A stretch of 64,000 bases of DNA from Erigeron canadensis (lineage: Eukaryota; Streptophyta; Magnoliopsida; Asterales; Asteraceae): contig NC_057764.1 in assembly GCF_010389155.1 (NCBI RefSeq), positions 6,138,001-6,202,000 on the forward strand. The letters run 5' to 3'. Both the position numbers and the translations under genes were made by a program. This document shows positions 33,239 to 44,714 of this stretch, piece after piece (within the stretch, counting starts at the first letter, position 1; the number at the start of each line of letters is the position of its first letter). The notes under the pieces were generated by a model that was given only the letters and a program-made list of their open reading frames with translations, was not told the origin of the DNA and did not search any database.

Positions 33239-36093
33239 ATGGCTCCCAAACTATCTCCTAAAAATCTTCTAGCTGCTAATTATGCACCCATAGACAATGT
33301 CTGAGGGATCTCAACCAGTTAACCTCATCTCCTACTGAGGTTGACATTCCATCGGTGATGCTGTATCTGTTCAGAATACAAAAAGAAGAACCAAATGCAT
33401 CATCACCAGATGAAGAGGCTGCAGGTGAGCCTCAAAACAATGAAGAAATCATTGAAGTTGTTACTGCTGAAAGGGTGCTACCCATTACTCAAGAAGCCCC
33501 TAATCCCACCAGACCAAGGAATAGAACTCGTCGTCTTAGGAGAGACGGAGTTTTGGTGTCATCTCCTCCAGAATCTGCTCAACAGGATTCTGAAGATTTT
33601 GATCAGGGAATTGCACAAGCAACCACTTCCACAGTTCTTGTAGAAGGAAGTGGTGAAGAAGAAAGAGGGTCTGGCTCACCTCTAATTATACCAGTCTCAA
33701 CTTCTAGAAGTGGGGACATCATGACTTCTGATGGGTCGTTAATTGTTGAAGGAGTTGAGGGGGAACAAGCTGAGCAGATTGAAAGAGAGAATCTGGAGCA
33801 AGGTGCTCAGATTGACTTGAATAGAGTGGTTGAGAATGTACAAGTAGAGGACCAGGTAGGTGGAACCAGCTCAGATTGGGATATGGTTGATTCCCACTAT
33901 CTGAAGACAATGATTTTGATGTAAACATGAGTTTTCTGGGAGAAGAAGAAGTTGATCGCACTATCCATTCTGTCTCCCAGTCAATTCTTTCAGAAATGCC
34001 TCCTCCACCTCCAGAAAATACACCAACACCTCCTCCAGAACAAACAATAACAACACCAACAAATTGTGAATCACCTTCTGCACCAGAAAATTAACCCCTT
34101 CAAACTTCTGAACCACTGGTAGTCACCCAATCAACTGAAAATATCACAAGGGTGTTGCCAGTATCTTCTATCACCAGAATCACCAATCCTTCCAGTGGTC
34201 TCTCCTCTTCTTCTTCAACCGAGGTCCAAGGCCTTTTTGATAAGGTGGCGGACCTGGAGAGATCACTCCAGTCTTCTTCTCAAGTTATTTCTGACTTTAA
34301 ATCTCTAATTTCAAATAATCTTAAGTCAGAAATGAACATGTTTGCTGGTAATGAGAAGATGGTCTTTGAGAAGCTGGATGAACTTGTTGTGGCAACAAAT
34401 AAAAACTCTGAATTTATACAAGTTGCAGTCTAGGGATTAAAGGAGGATATGGTGACATCTGTTCAGACTGCCATCAAAGCCGAAGTTGTTCAACCTTTGG
34501 CGAGTCTGACTGGTGAGGTTCAGAATTTGACCACCAGAATAAGCTCTCTGGAAAGCAGGCCAATTCTTGATAAGAACTCTGTTGTCAGCACCCTCAGTGA
34601 TGAAATTGTTAGAAAATTTAGGGGGGATATGCTGAAAGAAATAACTGAAGAAGTTTCTGAAACACTCCTCAGAAATCTTCGTGATGGGTTGTTGCCTGAA
34701 GTAATGAAGATGATTGACACTCAGTTGCCTCGCCACTTTCCTCAGGATCTTGAGATTATCAAAAAGGAAGTGATGCAGTTGAGGAAAACTGTGAACAATA
34801 TTGCTCCAGTGTCTGGTAGAACCTTTGATTCTGCTGACAGACATAAGTTGGACCAGGTATGGAATCATCTTCAGTCTGGAGATGCTTCCAAGAGGGAAAA
34901 TTCTGGAAAAGAAAGTGCTGGTGATCTTCAAAAGAAAATTGAAGTCTGGAAAAAGGTGATTGGAAAATATGTCACTGGTACTGACGCCAGTGGTCAGGCT
35001 GAAGAAGAGGCTGCTGGTACTGATGCCAGTGAGCCAGTGTTTGAAGGGTTCCCAGACATCCCAACCACGATGAAAAAGATCAAGAAAAAGCATGTGGTGT
35101 CTGGTGAAGTAACTGGAGAAGCAGAAGAAGAATATGTATCTGCTGATGAGGCCAAGGCAAAAAGACTGGAGCAAGAGAGCATCATGATTGAAATTTTCAA
35201 GAAAAATGTGAAGGATGAATTAATTGCTCACCAGTTAGATATGGCCAGACATGGGACTCTGGATTCTTATAACACTGGCAGGTTCGGTGTTCAAATTGAA
35301 GTTTATAAAAAGATGAAGGATGATCCCAGGCTTAAGAAATGTCTGGATGCCTTGGATGATGTCTATATTCGATCCATGTATGCTCAAGATGAACAAGTTT
35401 ATGATTCTGAAATCTATGGTGTAAGCATAATGGATCTCATTGCCCAGAGAAAAGAAGAATTGAAAGATCTCCAGAATCAAGTAAGGAATAATGCTACTAC
35501 TTTGGAGAATGAATATAGAAAGAAGATCAAAGGTTTGCCCAAGGCACCAGCCAAAAAATCAAAAGCTGCCAGAGATGCAGATCTTAGCACCTTCATTCCC
35601 TTGAACACTTCAGAAAGAATTAACAAAGCAAAATTTCAACAAGCTGTTGAGCAAAGAAAGGTGTCTAGGGAAGTTGATGATATGGTAAAGAAGGCTCAGA
35701 CAAAAGAAAAGTACGAGCATTTGTCACAATTCAGAGCTGATGTCCGACCAATACTAGGTGCTGAGATCCATCTAGCAGAAAATCATTGATAATTTCTCAA
35801 AGTTCCATGTCAAACTCTTCAGAGAATGGAACTTTACTGATAAAAGAAAAGATACGTCAATCAGGGCATTTGGATGGTCAGAACTTAGAGAGATTGGTCT
35901 TTCCTACAGAGGTAAAGATGTTTCCCAGGATGTCAAGTATTTTATGAAGAGGATTGGCAAGGAATGGATGAGGAAAGAACTGATGGAGATGGAGTTGGGC
36001 TTAAGGACTACACTAACTACATCATCATCTCCAGATTCAAAGAGGAAGGCCACAGAAGAGCCATCTGGGCATGCTGAAAAGAGAAGGGTCTGA
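33239..36093 (+). pseudogene. Copia D: ORF3 (post-pol protein), broken
   Basis: The ATG at 33239 opens MAPKLSPKNLLAANYAPID, but a TGA follows at 33302. The frame resumes at about 33355 (acidic, P/S/T-rich), again at 34152-34433 and 34449-35789 (a long helical, coiled-coil region), and finally in another frame to TGA 36091-36093 (VKLFREWNFTD ... HAEKRRV). At least four breaks are present. The protein would be ~900 residues, largely disordered at the N-terminus and coiled-coil at the C-terminus. I see no signal peptide or transmembrane segment, so the old 'envelope-like' label for ORF3 of such elements has no support here. Function unknown. Confidence 0.65.
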
Positions 36094-36363
36094 ATCTGAT
36101 ATTGTACTTGTATTTTTTTTTTATGTTGATAATATTGTAACTTTTCATCAATTGATGTCTGTAAATATAAGTTGCAATTCTTATTTTTCACAATTTCTTA
36201 TCCAGATTAAGTCTAGAAATTAAATTGTATAAACTGGGAACACTGATGATCTATAAAGTGGCTCTCCAATAATTCGAAATTAGACTTAGTTATTTTTTTT
36301 AAGGATTTTTCAAGCACAAACTTGTATAGATAACAGCTTGAAAATTCTTGCATAATTTCTAAA

Positions 36364-36378
36364 CAAATAGGGGGAATT
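36364..36378 (+). other. Copia D: polypurine tract
   Basis: AAATAGGGGGAATT directly precedes the 3' LTR start TGTTAG at 36379. Confidence 0.9.
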
Positions 36379-37306
36379 TGTTAGTTCCATATTTACTGGA
36401 CTCGCTCCAGACGTGACTACTGGAGCCCTCTGAAGATTTGTCCAGAAATTATGTGAAGACCAGTGCACAACTTACTTATACAGGAATCTGGATTCCACCA
36501 GATTTGTTCACTGGACTTCACTCCACTCAAGATCTTTCCACTGAAGAACATTCTCATTGAAGTCTAAAGAAAAAAGTCTGAAAAATAGCGGATCTCACTG
36601 GCAGACTTACCAGATCTCCTAACTGGAGTCCTTGACAGTGTTCCAAACCTTAGAAGTCTGAACACTGATTACGAGGAATTGACTTTATGCCTTTACCCAG
36701 ACAATCCATTTGTCCTTTGTTAAAAGCCTTACACGCATGTAAAGGTGGTTGGTTAATTAGAAGACAAGTCACTATCAAGTGACTTTATTCTTGTACTTTA
36801 ATCAACGCATTTAAGGAATTAAAGTAATTTCCTTAAATGCATGTAACCATATTTGTACGGCAAAAAGAATATTATATTTATTCTTTTTGCCTATAAATAC
36901 CAAGTCACTTCCCTCGTCCAAATTACACTTTTGCAATTTGGTGCTTTTGCTCAAATACTCTCGATCTAAACAGTTATACTTCACAACTCTAAGTATTTCG
37001 ATCAAGGAGTTTTTTTAGCAATATTAGATCACTTGTAATTCATAGGTTGTTTAGATACTTACTTTGTAATATCTTGTTCCGCAACAACCTTGTATTTTAT
37101 TTAACATCAAAAAATAAAATACACTTGAAAAATTACATTGTATCTCACCATTCACTTTACTTGCTTATCTTTATATTGCTTAAGTACGCATTACTTTATA
37201 TATATTCTTGCATTTTTATCTATTGTAATACTAGTCCAATCTAGTGCTTACTTGACTTGTTGTATTATACCCTTGTGGGTTAAATCATCAAGTGAGGGAC
37301 TTCACA
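36379..37306 (+). repeat. Copia D: 3' LTR
   Basis: 928 bp, TGTTAG to TTCACA, followed by the TSD copy AGAAA. TATA box near 36891-36901. Confidence 0.93.
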
Positions 37307-37311
37307 AGAAA

Positions 37312-37801
37312 GGTTGAACATAAATGGCTTACATAATTGTTCACATGAGATTGATCAAAAGAAAACCTAGCCTATCATCTTCATCAATGATTCTTCAATA
37401 CTGGCTATGATCTCCATGGAATTATGAATTGATAGTGATATTAGGGTGTTGAGAGGATGAAAAACTGCTCCAGGTATGTAAAAAATATGAAGTATAACTT
37501 CCAAGGTCGTATTTGAAAGTAATATAAACTAAAAAATAATTAAATCCATAAAATTCGGATTTTTGCACAGGTGCCACCGTCCCGTACTGTGGCTATGGGC
37601 GTCCTGCACTATGCCTCAGAAATAGCAATTTTCCATATTGTTGCTTTGACTTTTCTTGACTCGTTCCTTCATCCAATTTGCTCCATTTTGCTACTTATGA
37701 CCTGAAATCACAAACGTAAAACCGCCCTAATCGTCTATTAACAAGCACCAAAACATATCATTTTTATATCTTAAAGTTAGAAAATTTAGGCGTTTGTCAC
37801 A
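37312..37801 (-). repeat. Gypsy E: LTR, part 2
   Basis: Continues the LTR from 25535 across the Copia D insertion and ends GTTTGTCACA at 37801, so the element-strand start is TGTGACAAACG. On its right lies TTCCCAACTTAAC, a purine-rich tract on the element strand, as expected next to a 3' LTR. Confidence 0.75.
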
Positions 37802-39129
37802 TTCCCAACTTAACTCTTTTTCGTCCCGAAAAAGACATTCATCATATGACAAGTTAATTTAAAATCTCATAGTACTTCCTTTCACCAAAGAAACACCATA
37901 TAAGAGTTATACTAACTATACATACTTGTAAAACTTAACCCTCAAGCAATCTTCAAAGTACACTTGGGTGAAACTAAATAATCCAAACCAAATCACATAA
38001 CACAATCAACTCATAAGACTTAAAACTATCAAAAGATTTACGACAAGCAAATAAAAATATATAAAATGTGCAATTAAACCTAATAAACCTCAAGTTTGCC
38101 ACAATACATGCATCACACTCTCATAATGTGCACTCCCCTCGGTTTCATATTTGAGTGAATTAGCAAAAGATGTGCTAATATGTATATATGAAGCTCTCAA
38201 CCCATTATTGCAACACTAAAAGTCATAGGCTAGTACACAAATCGAACCAAGACCCCATAACTCAAACTATCACTTCGTCATTCAAACAAGATTAATGGAA
38301 ATAATGGAATGAAACACGATAATGATTCTCATTTGGGTGATTTACTAGAATAATTTCGGGAACGTTTCATTTTGGTTCTTTTTGATCAACTTTCATGGAT
38401 AATTGAATTGATTTTCACTTATAACCATATACTTTGACTTTTTCAACCGGATATTGCAATTTGACTTTGACTTTGTTCTTTCTTTCAATTCATCATAAAC
38501 AACACAACTTTGAACAATTAACGGATTCCATGACGAGGTGGGGTGGAATATGGATTGAATTGTATGATTGTTTTATCAGTTTAAGCACATAATACGGGTT
38601 AGAGGTCTCAATACGGTAAGTGCACTAGTTCTAACCTAATGTTCAATAATGGGTTCACACAATATAGTAATCACGAAAAATATAAATCGTCGGCGAGGCG
38701 TTTTTCTCACATGAAATTGAAGGATATAAAGGATATAAGTGTGATAGGTGCATTGTGGCTCACAATTGGCATATTACCTTTAATTGTACATTTCTATGTT
38801 TTTACTTGCTAGCAATTCTATCAAGATGCTCATAAGTCAACCATGTCATGCAACTTAGCCTAGACTACCTAGCTCTACTTACATGTACAAATCCAATCAC
38901 AAGAAAATCTCACCTTACGAGCATGTATAACCAATATAACTCGAATATTTTGCCCCTAAGGGTCAATTCCATACTACAAGAAAGTAAATCAACATCTAAA
39001 CTAAGTACGTAAATGGAATTAACTAAAAATTGAATTCTACCTACGAAAGTAAAAATGCAAAAACACAAAAAACAAACACAAAGCCACATAATCACACAAA
39101 AAAAATAAAAAGATAAAAAGGAGTACCAA
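37802..39129 (-). other. Gypsy E: 3' untranslated region
   Basis: AT-rich DNA between the ORF3 end and the LTR on the minus strand. No ORF or clear repeat was recognised. Confidence 0.5.
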
Positions 39130-39724
39130 TCACTGTCGTGGAGGTCCAAAGATCGACTCCATCATGCTGGTGTATGAAGAATGAGCCTCAAATGGGTCAG
39201 GAGCTGCTGGTGGAGCACCAGAGTTATATTCAACTCGCCCGGCACATGAATGCCTATGGAGCCACTCAGAATCATGGCTCTGAGGATAAGCTAGGTGAAG
39301 TGTAGGTGCATAAGGCTGTCTGTAATCATATGGAGGTGGAGTCTCCACATCATCAAGACTTGCAATGTGGTCCTGCTGATGGCGCACCTGCTCTGTGTAG
39401 TCAAACTGCCTCCTCAACTATATTTCATGAGCATATGCCATAGCTAGCTCATGACACCTATGTTGCACACCCTGCTGAGCAGTCAGGTCCCACGTACTCG
39501 TCTCATAAGAGGTCCAATGATTATAGTCCCTAGGTCGCTCAATCCCAAAACTCGGCCCAACACCTCCAAATCCAGCACCCGATAAACCATCCCTCCTTTG
39601 GGGTTCTTTCTCCTCATTAACCTCCCTAGCACCACTAGGCTCACCTCGCTTATTACCACCTACTGCCTCCAGCTGAGCCATCACCTCCTCTAAAGTAAAC
39701 TCCTCCTTAGGAGCTAGCAAACGT
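39130..39724 (-). pseudogene. Gypsy E: ORF3, C-terminal part, minus strand
   Basis: Minus-strand coding from 39724 down to a stop at 39130, with one TAG near 39418. It shows LLAPKEEFTLEEVMAQLEAVGG, then a Y/P/H-rich tail (PPPYDYRQPYAPTLHLAYPQ, SIFGPPRQ). This resembles the disordered C-terminus of ORF3 of Athila-type Gypsy elements, and compares with the P/G-rich tail of ORF3 in element C. The apparent start MVNSQVLQR comes from the inserted solo LTR. The N-terminal half lies beyond that insertion at 41959-42757. Confidence 0.6.
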
Positions 39725-40549
39725 TGTAAAACCTGTGAGTTGACCATTTAAGTTTTCGAGTCAAAATAAAGTTTTTAGTAAATACGACCTCGTAAATTAA
39801 GTGTAGCATTGTATTTGGAGATTAGCTCGTATTTGTGTCGGCCTCATATTTTTGGTGTTAGCCTCGTATCTGGTTCGGCCTAGTATTAAGGCCTTGTATG
39901 GAATATTCTATTTTACCCTATATATAAATACTCTTTTTCTCCATACATTCTCAATTTTCCACCATCTTAGCCTCCTAAGAAAAATACACACACACTTTTG
40001 CTACCCCATATTCCCTTGCTACCCCATATTTACTAATTCACCATTACTACCCCATAAACAACAAGTTTTAATGAAATCCAACCTTACTTTTGTTTAGATT
40101 TAGTGTCAAAACTGAGTTTCTACCATCTTGACATCATTACAAACAACTATTTTGGTCAGATTTGATGTAAGAATCAAAACCCTCTTTATGCTCTTCTTTT
40201 GAATATTTTCAGTTTTTCTTTTAATACGCACACTACACCCGCCAAGTATCAAAGTTTTTAAGTCCACAAGGTTTACAATCATATATTACAACTTTTGTCA
40301 AAGTTTCGTGTGATTTCGTTAACAAAATCTTAAGATATAAGAATTTTTGTACACTTTTTATAAACTTTATTCAAATGGGTTTTCGGGTTTAAGGCTGTTT
40401 CTGAGTTTCCAACGTTAGTATTGTTTTTCTATCATATTTGTGGGTCTAAAAGTACAATCTGATGATAAAAACACCTTCCAGATCGAAAGAAACAATTAGG
40501 GTTTTCTAGAATGAATTTTGGGAAAGAGCAACCCAGTTTACGACCCCGC

Positions 40550-40690
40550 CAACTGTGACCTCGTATTGCTATTTGCGACCTCGTATTTCAAATGTGACCT
40601 CGTATTTGATTTGTGACCTCGTATTTCAAATGTGACCTCGTATTTCAAATGTGACCTCGTATTTCATTTGAGACCTCGTATTTCCAATTG
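40550..40690 (+). repeat. Solo LTR H: array of GACCTCGTATTT units
   Basis: About eight spaced copies of (G/T)GACCTCGTATTTCAAATGT-like units of ~19-20 bp. Degenerate copies also occur at 39783-39900, near the left end. Confidence 0.8.
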
Positions 40691-40856
40691 AGATCACAGA
40701 TTTACTAGCCTCTCAAATTTAGCCTCTCAAATCTAGCCTCTTAATTTCAATTTTGTCTTTTAGTTAAATAAGACCTCAAATTCAAATTAAGACCCAAGTT
40801 CAATTTAAGACCTCAAATTTCAATCGAGACCTCGGACTTCGATTACTACCCCGATT

Positions 40857-41004
40857 TGGTCAACCTCGGTCAACTTTGGTCGGTTTAGTCAACTTTGGTC
40901 GGTTTGGTCAACTTTAGTCAACTTTAGTCAACTTGGTCAACTTAGTCAAACTTGTAATTCGGTCAACTTTGGTCAAACTTGTAAAATCTTGTCAAAGTCA
41001 AACT
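40857..41004 (+). promoter_or_regulatory. Solo LTR H: W-box cluster
   Basis: Eleven copies of (A/G)GTCAA in ~150 bp. On the minus strand they read TTGAC(C/T), the core recognised by WRKY factors. Function is inferred from the motif only. Confidence 0.5.
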
Positions 41005-41958
41005 AGTACGCTTTTGAACAACTTAGTTAACACTTGGAAGCACGTTATGAGCACGTTTACCTATAATGAAATAATTTGGAACAAATTGTTGTGTGCCGGT
41101 TACTTGCTTCCTGATATCTTGCGTAGCTTAATCTTATTGCTAGCATTTAGGTGAGCTTTGTAGTCCCCTTTTTACATATTTTCTCGGAGCTGAAAGGATA
41201 CAAAATGTTTTCTTGTGAAACTGTATTTATTGGATATGATACTGTGACAACCTATTTTGACTACATGATTGATAACACATTTTGGATACTTCTTGATAAC
41301 TTGTTTTGGATATATATATGATTTCATGACTTGGATACCTATTGATTTACATTGTGGATACATATGGATGCATTGGATACATGTTTTCGAGCACGACTAG
41401 TTGTTGAACCGTAAGTCCCTTCATAGTCAACCTTAGCCTGGTACCGTAAGTGCTGTCAACCTTGATAAGTCCATGGAAACCTTATGATTATGTCAACCTT
41501 GATAAATCCATGGCAACATTGTGATTATGGCAACATTGTGATATGGCCACTTTGAGTATTCATGAAATGCATCACATTAACCTGATAAGATAACCCTACG
41601 AACTCACCAACCATTGTGTTGACGTTTTTAAGTATCCTTTCAGGTGCACAGGTTAGAGGTAGCTAAGGAGAGTAGCATGGAGCCTTTATAGCAAGACCTT
41701 GGACTCTAGGATTTCTTTGTTGCTGATATGTTATCTTATGTTCTCTTTTGTATTAGTGTGGCATTATGCCTAACCTTTGATCCCTTGCGTGGGAGTTGAA
41801 TTATGCTTTATTTGTGTTTGGATTTATGTTAAATGTTTGTGTTAATCTATGACAAGACTTTCTATATTTGTGGATTCATTTAGTATTCCTATGTAATATC
41901 CATGACACGTGTACTATGCGTCGCATCCCGAGTTTTCCGCCTTAGTTGGGGTATGACA

Positions 41959-42757
41959 AACGCCCCTTATTTTAAATCGATCAGAATCCTACATTGGGAT
42001 TTAGCATCCAAACTCCACTCAGTTCCTTACAACAACCGCCTCATAGAAATAACAACTTGATTAACCTTAACTATGGGTAAGTCAATGGTAGCGGCTTTTT
42101 GTAACAAGATGAGGCGAGAAATAAGCCTCGGGTAGGGCAAGATCAACTTCCCTTTCTTGTTACGGGTCTCCCAAATGTTTGTCATGATGATGTGTCTAAG
42201 TGACAAAGCTAACCTTCCCGTTACCAATGCATATAATACCACAACTTCTTGGAGTCTCACTGCAACCTTGTCACTACTTCTTGGACAAACGTTCTAGCTA
42301 AGGACATTCATAATCAATCGAGGCAGTGGTTTCAATCTAGCATGACTTACCTTAAGATTTAAGTTCAAAGCATCTACAGGATAGGTAAAACAACTTGGCT
42401 ACCATTTCTACCCAATTCGTACCTTGATCTACCCCATTCAACACATCATCAGACAAATAATCAAATGGCCTTCCCGACTTAGCACCTATATCAAACTGGG
42501 TTATTCTATCCAAGTTAGCAAAAGACATTGTCAAATTTTTACCATCCACCGTACCAACTAGTTTAGTGGTCTCTGGAGGGTTCTTCCCATGCTGTCTCTC
42601 TAACGTACCCGCCCATTCAATAATCCCTTCTAGATTAACTTCAACATCATCATTATTATTATTCCAATTTAAAGCATTTTTCTAACCTATGTTTTCAAAT
42701 GCTTCAATAAAACCAAACCCTTTAAATTCTTGCCAATCAACTTTTCTTTCTCCCATC
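41959..42757 (-). pseudogene. Gypsy E: ORF3, N-terminal part, minus strand
   Basis: On the minus strand from 42757: VDWQEFKGFGFIEAFENIG, a stop, then WNNNNDDVEVNLEGIIEWAG, VDGKNLTMSFANLDRITQFD, GRPFDYLSDDVLNGV and WVEMVAKLFYLSC. Several stops and shifts follow toward 41959. The pattern (N-terminal globular domain with a small strand-rich repeat) is that of ORF3 proteins of Athila-type Gypsy elements; function unknown. The left break is the target site of solo LTR H. The right break, near 42757, joins unrelated plus-strand coding DNA. Confidence 0.55.
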
Positions 42758-43330
42758 AAATGACTCAAAGGGTAAGGCTCCAGCAGCAGCTATTTCTACT
42801 CCAACCACTACAGATTGATCAGTTCCAGTCAGATATCCTGCTGCTATAGCTCCACAGAGACCACTCCAGATTCATACAGATACAGTTCCAGGCACTCACT
42901 CAGGTACACAGGCTCAGACAGATCATGACTCTATACTTACACCACCTGGTCGTGCTATTGAGACTTGGAACCAGTTTGATGCTCTATGCCAGATTAACAC
43001 TAATGATGTTAGTATTCCCTCAGTTGAGCCTTCTTTTCCTGCTACACATGCTGCTGGGGATGATGATGATATGTATGCTGAAGAAGATGTTGAATCAGAT
43101 GACGGTTTTGGACAGTTCATGAAGATGGACGAGTAGCTCTGATAGTTATACTAGCTCTGTTTTATACTCTTATTGTTTAGATTGCTAGTTTGATTATTTA
43201 TTGGGTATCTGGGCCTGTCCAGTTACTCAGTTGGTTCATTTTCTGCACCATGGGTCCTCTTTATCTTTTATGGGGGGCATGTGGGGGCATTACTTTGTAA
43301 ATGTTTATTGCATTTATACATTTTCCTTTA
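42758..43330 (+). pseudogene. Fragment of a retrotransposon 3' ORF, plus strand
   Basis: A readable frame up to a TAG at 43135-43137: TPPGRAIETWNQFDALCQI, FPAATHAAGDDDDMYAEED and DDGFGQFMKMDE, with one stop upstream. It is acidic, P/T/Q-rich and ends before TATTGGGTATCTGGGCC, which resembles the DNA just after ORF3 in Gypsy C (CATTTGGGTATCTGG, about 59237). It is therefore probably the tail of an Athila-type ORF3, but this rests on a short match. Confidence 0.4.
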
Positions 43331-43340
43331 ATCCAACAAG

Positions 43341-44280
43341 TAAACCCGACTGGCAAGTAATTCTGAACTAGAAAAATGACTAGTTCAGAATACGATCCAG
43401 ATATGGATATAACTAAGATATAATTGACTTAAATTAAATACAAGAACATAAAGTGCTGAAACTATATAAATAATATGTATAGTCAAGTATGTAGCATTGA
43501 GACACTTATGTATTTTTCAAATGTATTTTATTCATGTATATAAACAAAATACAAAGATTGTTGCGGAACAAAGATAAAAACCCAAGTGTAGTATCTAAAC
43601 ACTCTTGAAATACAAGTGATCTAATTAACTTGGAAATATTCGTAATAATTACTTAGAGTATATCTCACAAGTTGCAATGCCAAAGTTGAGCACTTTGCAA
43701 ATTGTGAGAAACCTTGTATTTATAGGCAAAGTCCATGATGACGTGGACTTGGCCGCACAATACGTGGTTGGGACACATTTAAAGAAATCAACAAGATTCC
43801 TTAAATCGTGCATTTTAAGGTTAAGTGTGAAAGTCATTTAATGTGACATTTCACACTTTATTCCCAACCATTTGACTTAACCAAAAAGCTTTCCCAGAGA
43901 TAATGTTATTATCCGGGTAAAGAATGGTAAAGTAAAAAAGGCTTCCTAGTAATCAGTGTAAAGTGCTGTAAATACTTTACACTGAGATGCTTCAGTCTTC
44001 GACCAAATAGAATCTTCTCAGAACTTTGGTTCTGAGATGATTCTCTTCTTCAGTCTTCAGTCTTTGACTTCATAATGAACGTCTTCAGTTTGGGTTGATC
44101 TTGATCTAAAGTGAAGCTTCAAAGAACTTATTCTGAATGACTTCAGAATTCTATACAAGTATCTTCTATGAGATTCAGCTATTTCTGAACAAATTATACT
44201 TGGTCGATTTTCGACCTAATAGGCTAAAATTTCAATCTTGACCATTGATTTCAATTTAAGGGTCAAGATTTGGCTAACAT
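43341..44280 (-). repeat. LTR F: SIRE-like Copia LTR, minus strand (ends approximate)
   Basis: Long stretches match the reverse complement of the Copia D LTR: for example GATTGTTGCGGAACAA, then TACAAGTGATCTAAT, and a TATA box on the minus strand (CTATAAATACAAGG, about 43707-43722). On its right, AAAATCCCCTCC (44299) is a polypurine tract on the minus strand. No pol follows. Its scattered palindromic word is TTCTGAAC/GTTCAGAA rather than the CCAGT/ACTGG of D. Confidence 0.65.
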
Positions 44281-44295
44281 GATCATGTTAGCCAA
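44270..44295. repeat. Perfect 26-bp palindrome at the LTR F boundary
   Basis: Thirteen-base arms, TTGGCTAACATGA and its exact complement TCATGTTAGCCAA, with no spacer. It contains CTAACA, the complement of the D-type LTR start TGTTAG. Confidence 0.9.
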
Positions 44296-44610
44296 CTTGA
44301 AAATCCCCTCCTAGTCTTGAAGACTCATGATGTCAAAAGCAGCCTCACATTTTCACATTAAATGAGGGTAGTTGGTGCAAGTAAGTAATTTTGCATGCAC
44401 TCGATTAAAGTACCATCCAAACATTATTGAGTTTGGTGGAGCATGTGTAATTAATGTGGGAGTTGATTGAATATTTTGAGACACATATTTATCCAAACTA
44501 TCTATCTCTCTTATTAATTAATTTAAATATTTTCATTTAATATCTTTATAATATTTTTAATAAAGTTATTTAAAAAACATACATCTCTTAACCATAAAAT
44601 AACTACACTA

Positions 44611-44714
44611 CCACTTACGTCAATTACTTTTAGATACCATTTACGTCAATTACTTTTAGATACCATTTACGTCAATTACTTTTAGATACCATTTACGTTA
44701 ATTACTTTTAGATT
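44611..44714 (+). repeat. Tandem repeat, four copies of 26 bp
   Basis: Unit CCATTTACGTCAATTACTTT plus TAGATA, at 44611-44636, 44637-44662, 44663-44688 and 44689-44714, with only 1-3 changes. A CCACCACCGCCATTAGCACC segment follows, like that at 20590-20690. Confidence 0.95.

Larger units (their letters stand above)
25536..37306 (+). mobile_element. Copia D: complete SIRE-like LTR retrotransposon, defective
   Basis: The 11.8-kb element is bounded by two LTRs and by a perfect 5-bp target-site duplication, AGAAA (25531-25535 and 37307-37311). Order inside: LTR, PBS, gag, protease, integrase, RT, RNase H, stem-loop pair, internal PPT-like tract, promoter-like DNA, ORF3, PPT, LTR. ORF3 after pol marks the SIRE/Maximus-type lineage. 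Coding frames carry many stops and frameshifts. It is inserted into the LTR of Gypsy E. CCAG/CTGG words are strikingly frequent through both LTR and coding parts. Confidence 0.93.
39725..41958 (+). mobile_element. Solo LTR H (Gypsy, chromovirus/Tekay-like) inserted in ORF3 of Gypsy E
   Basis: 2,234 bp from TGTAAAACC to GGGGTATGACA, flanked by AACGT (39720-39724) and AACGC (41959-41963), a 4/5 target-site duplication. Removing it joins the two ORF3 halves of E. TATA box TATATATAAATA is near 39918. It contains a GACCTCGTATTT repeat array (40550-40690) and a dense GGTCAA/AGTCAA cluster (40857-41004). The TGACA end is common in chromovirus LTRs. Plus orientation is judged from the TATA box; no internal region is present. 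Confidence 0.7.

Noticed and set aside
34437..35174. 245-codon ORF on the minus strand
   Set aside because: It is antisense to the coiled-coil part of ORF3 of Copia D; composition is that of a complement shadow and no domain is seen.
33355..35789. Envelope protein in Copia D ORF3
   Set aside because: No signal peptide, membrane helix or cysteine-rich ectodomain is visible, so ORF3 is left as unknown function.
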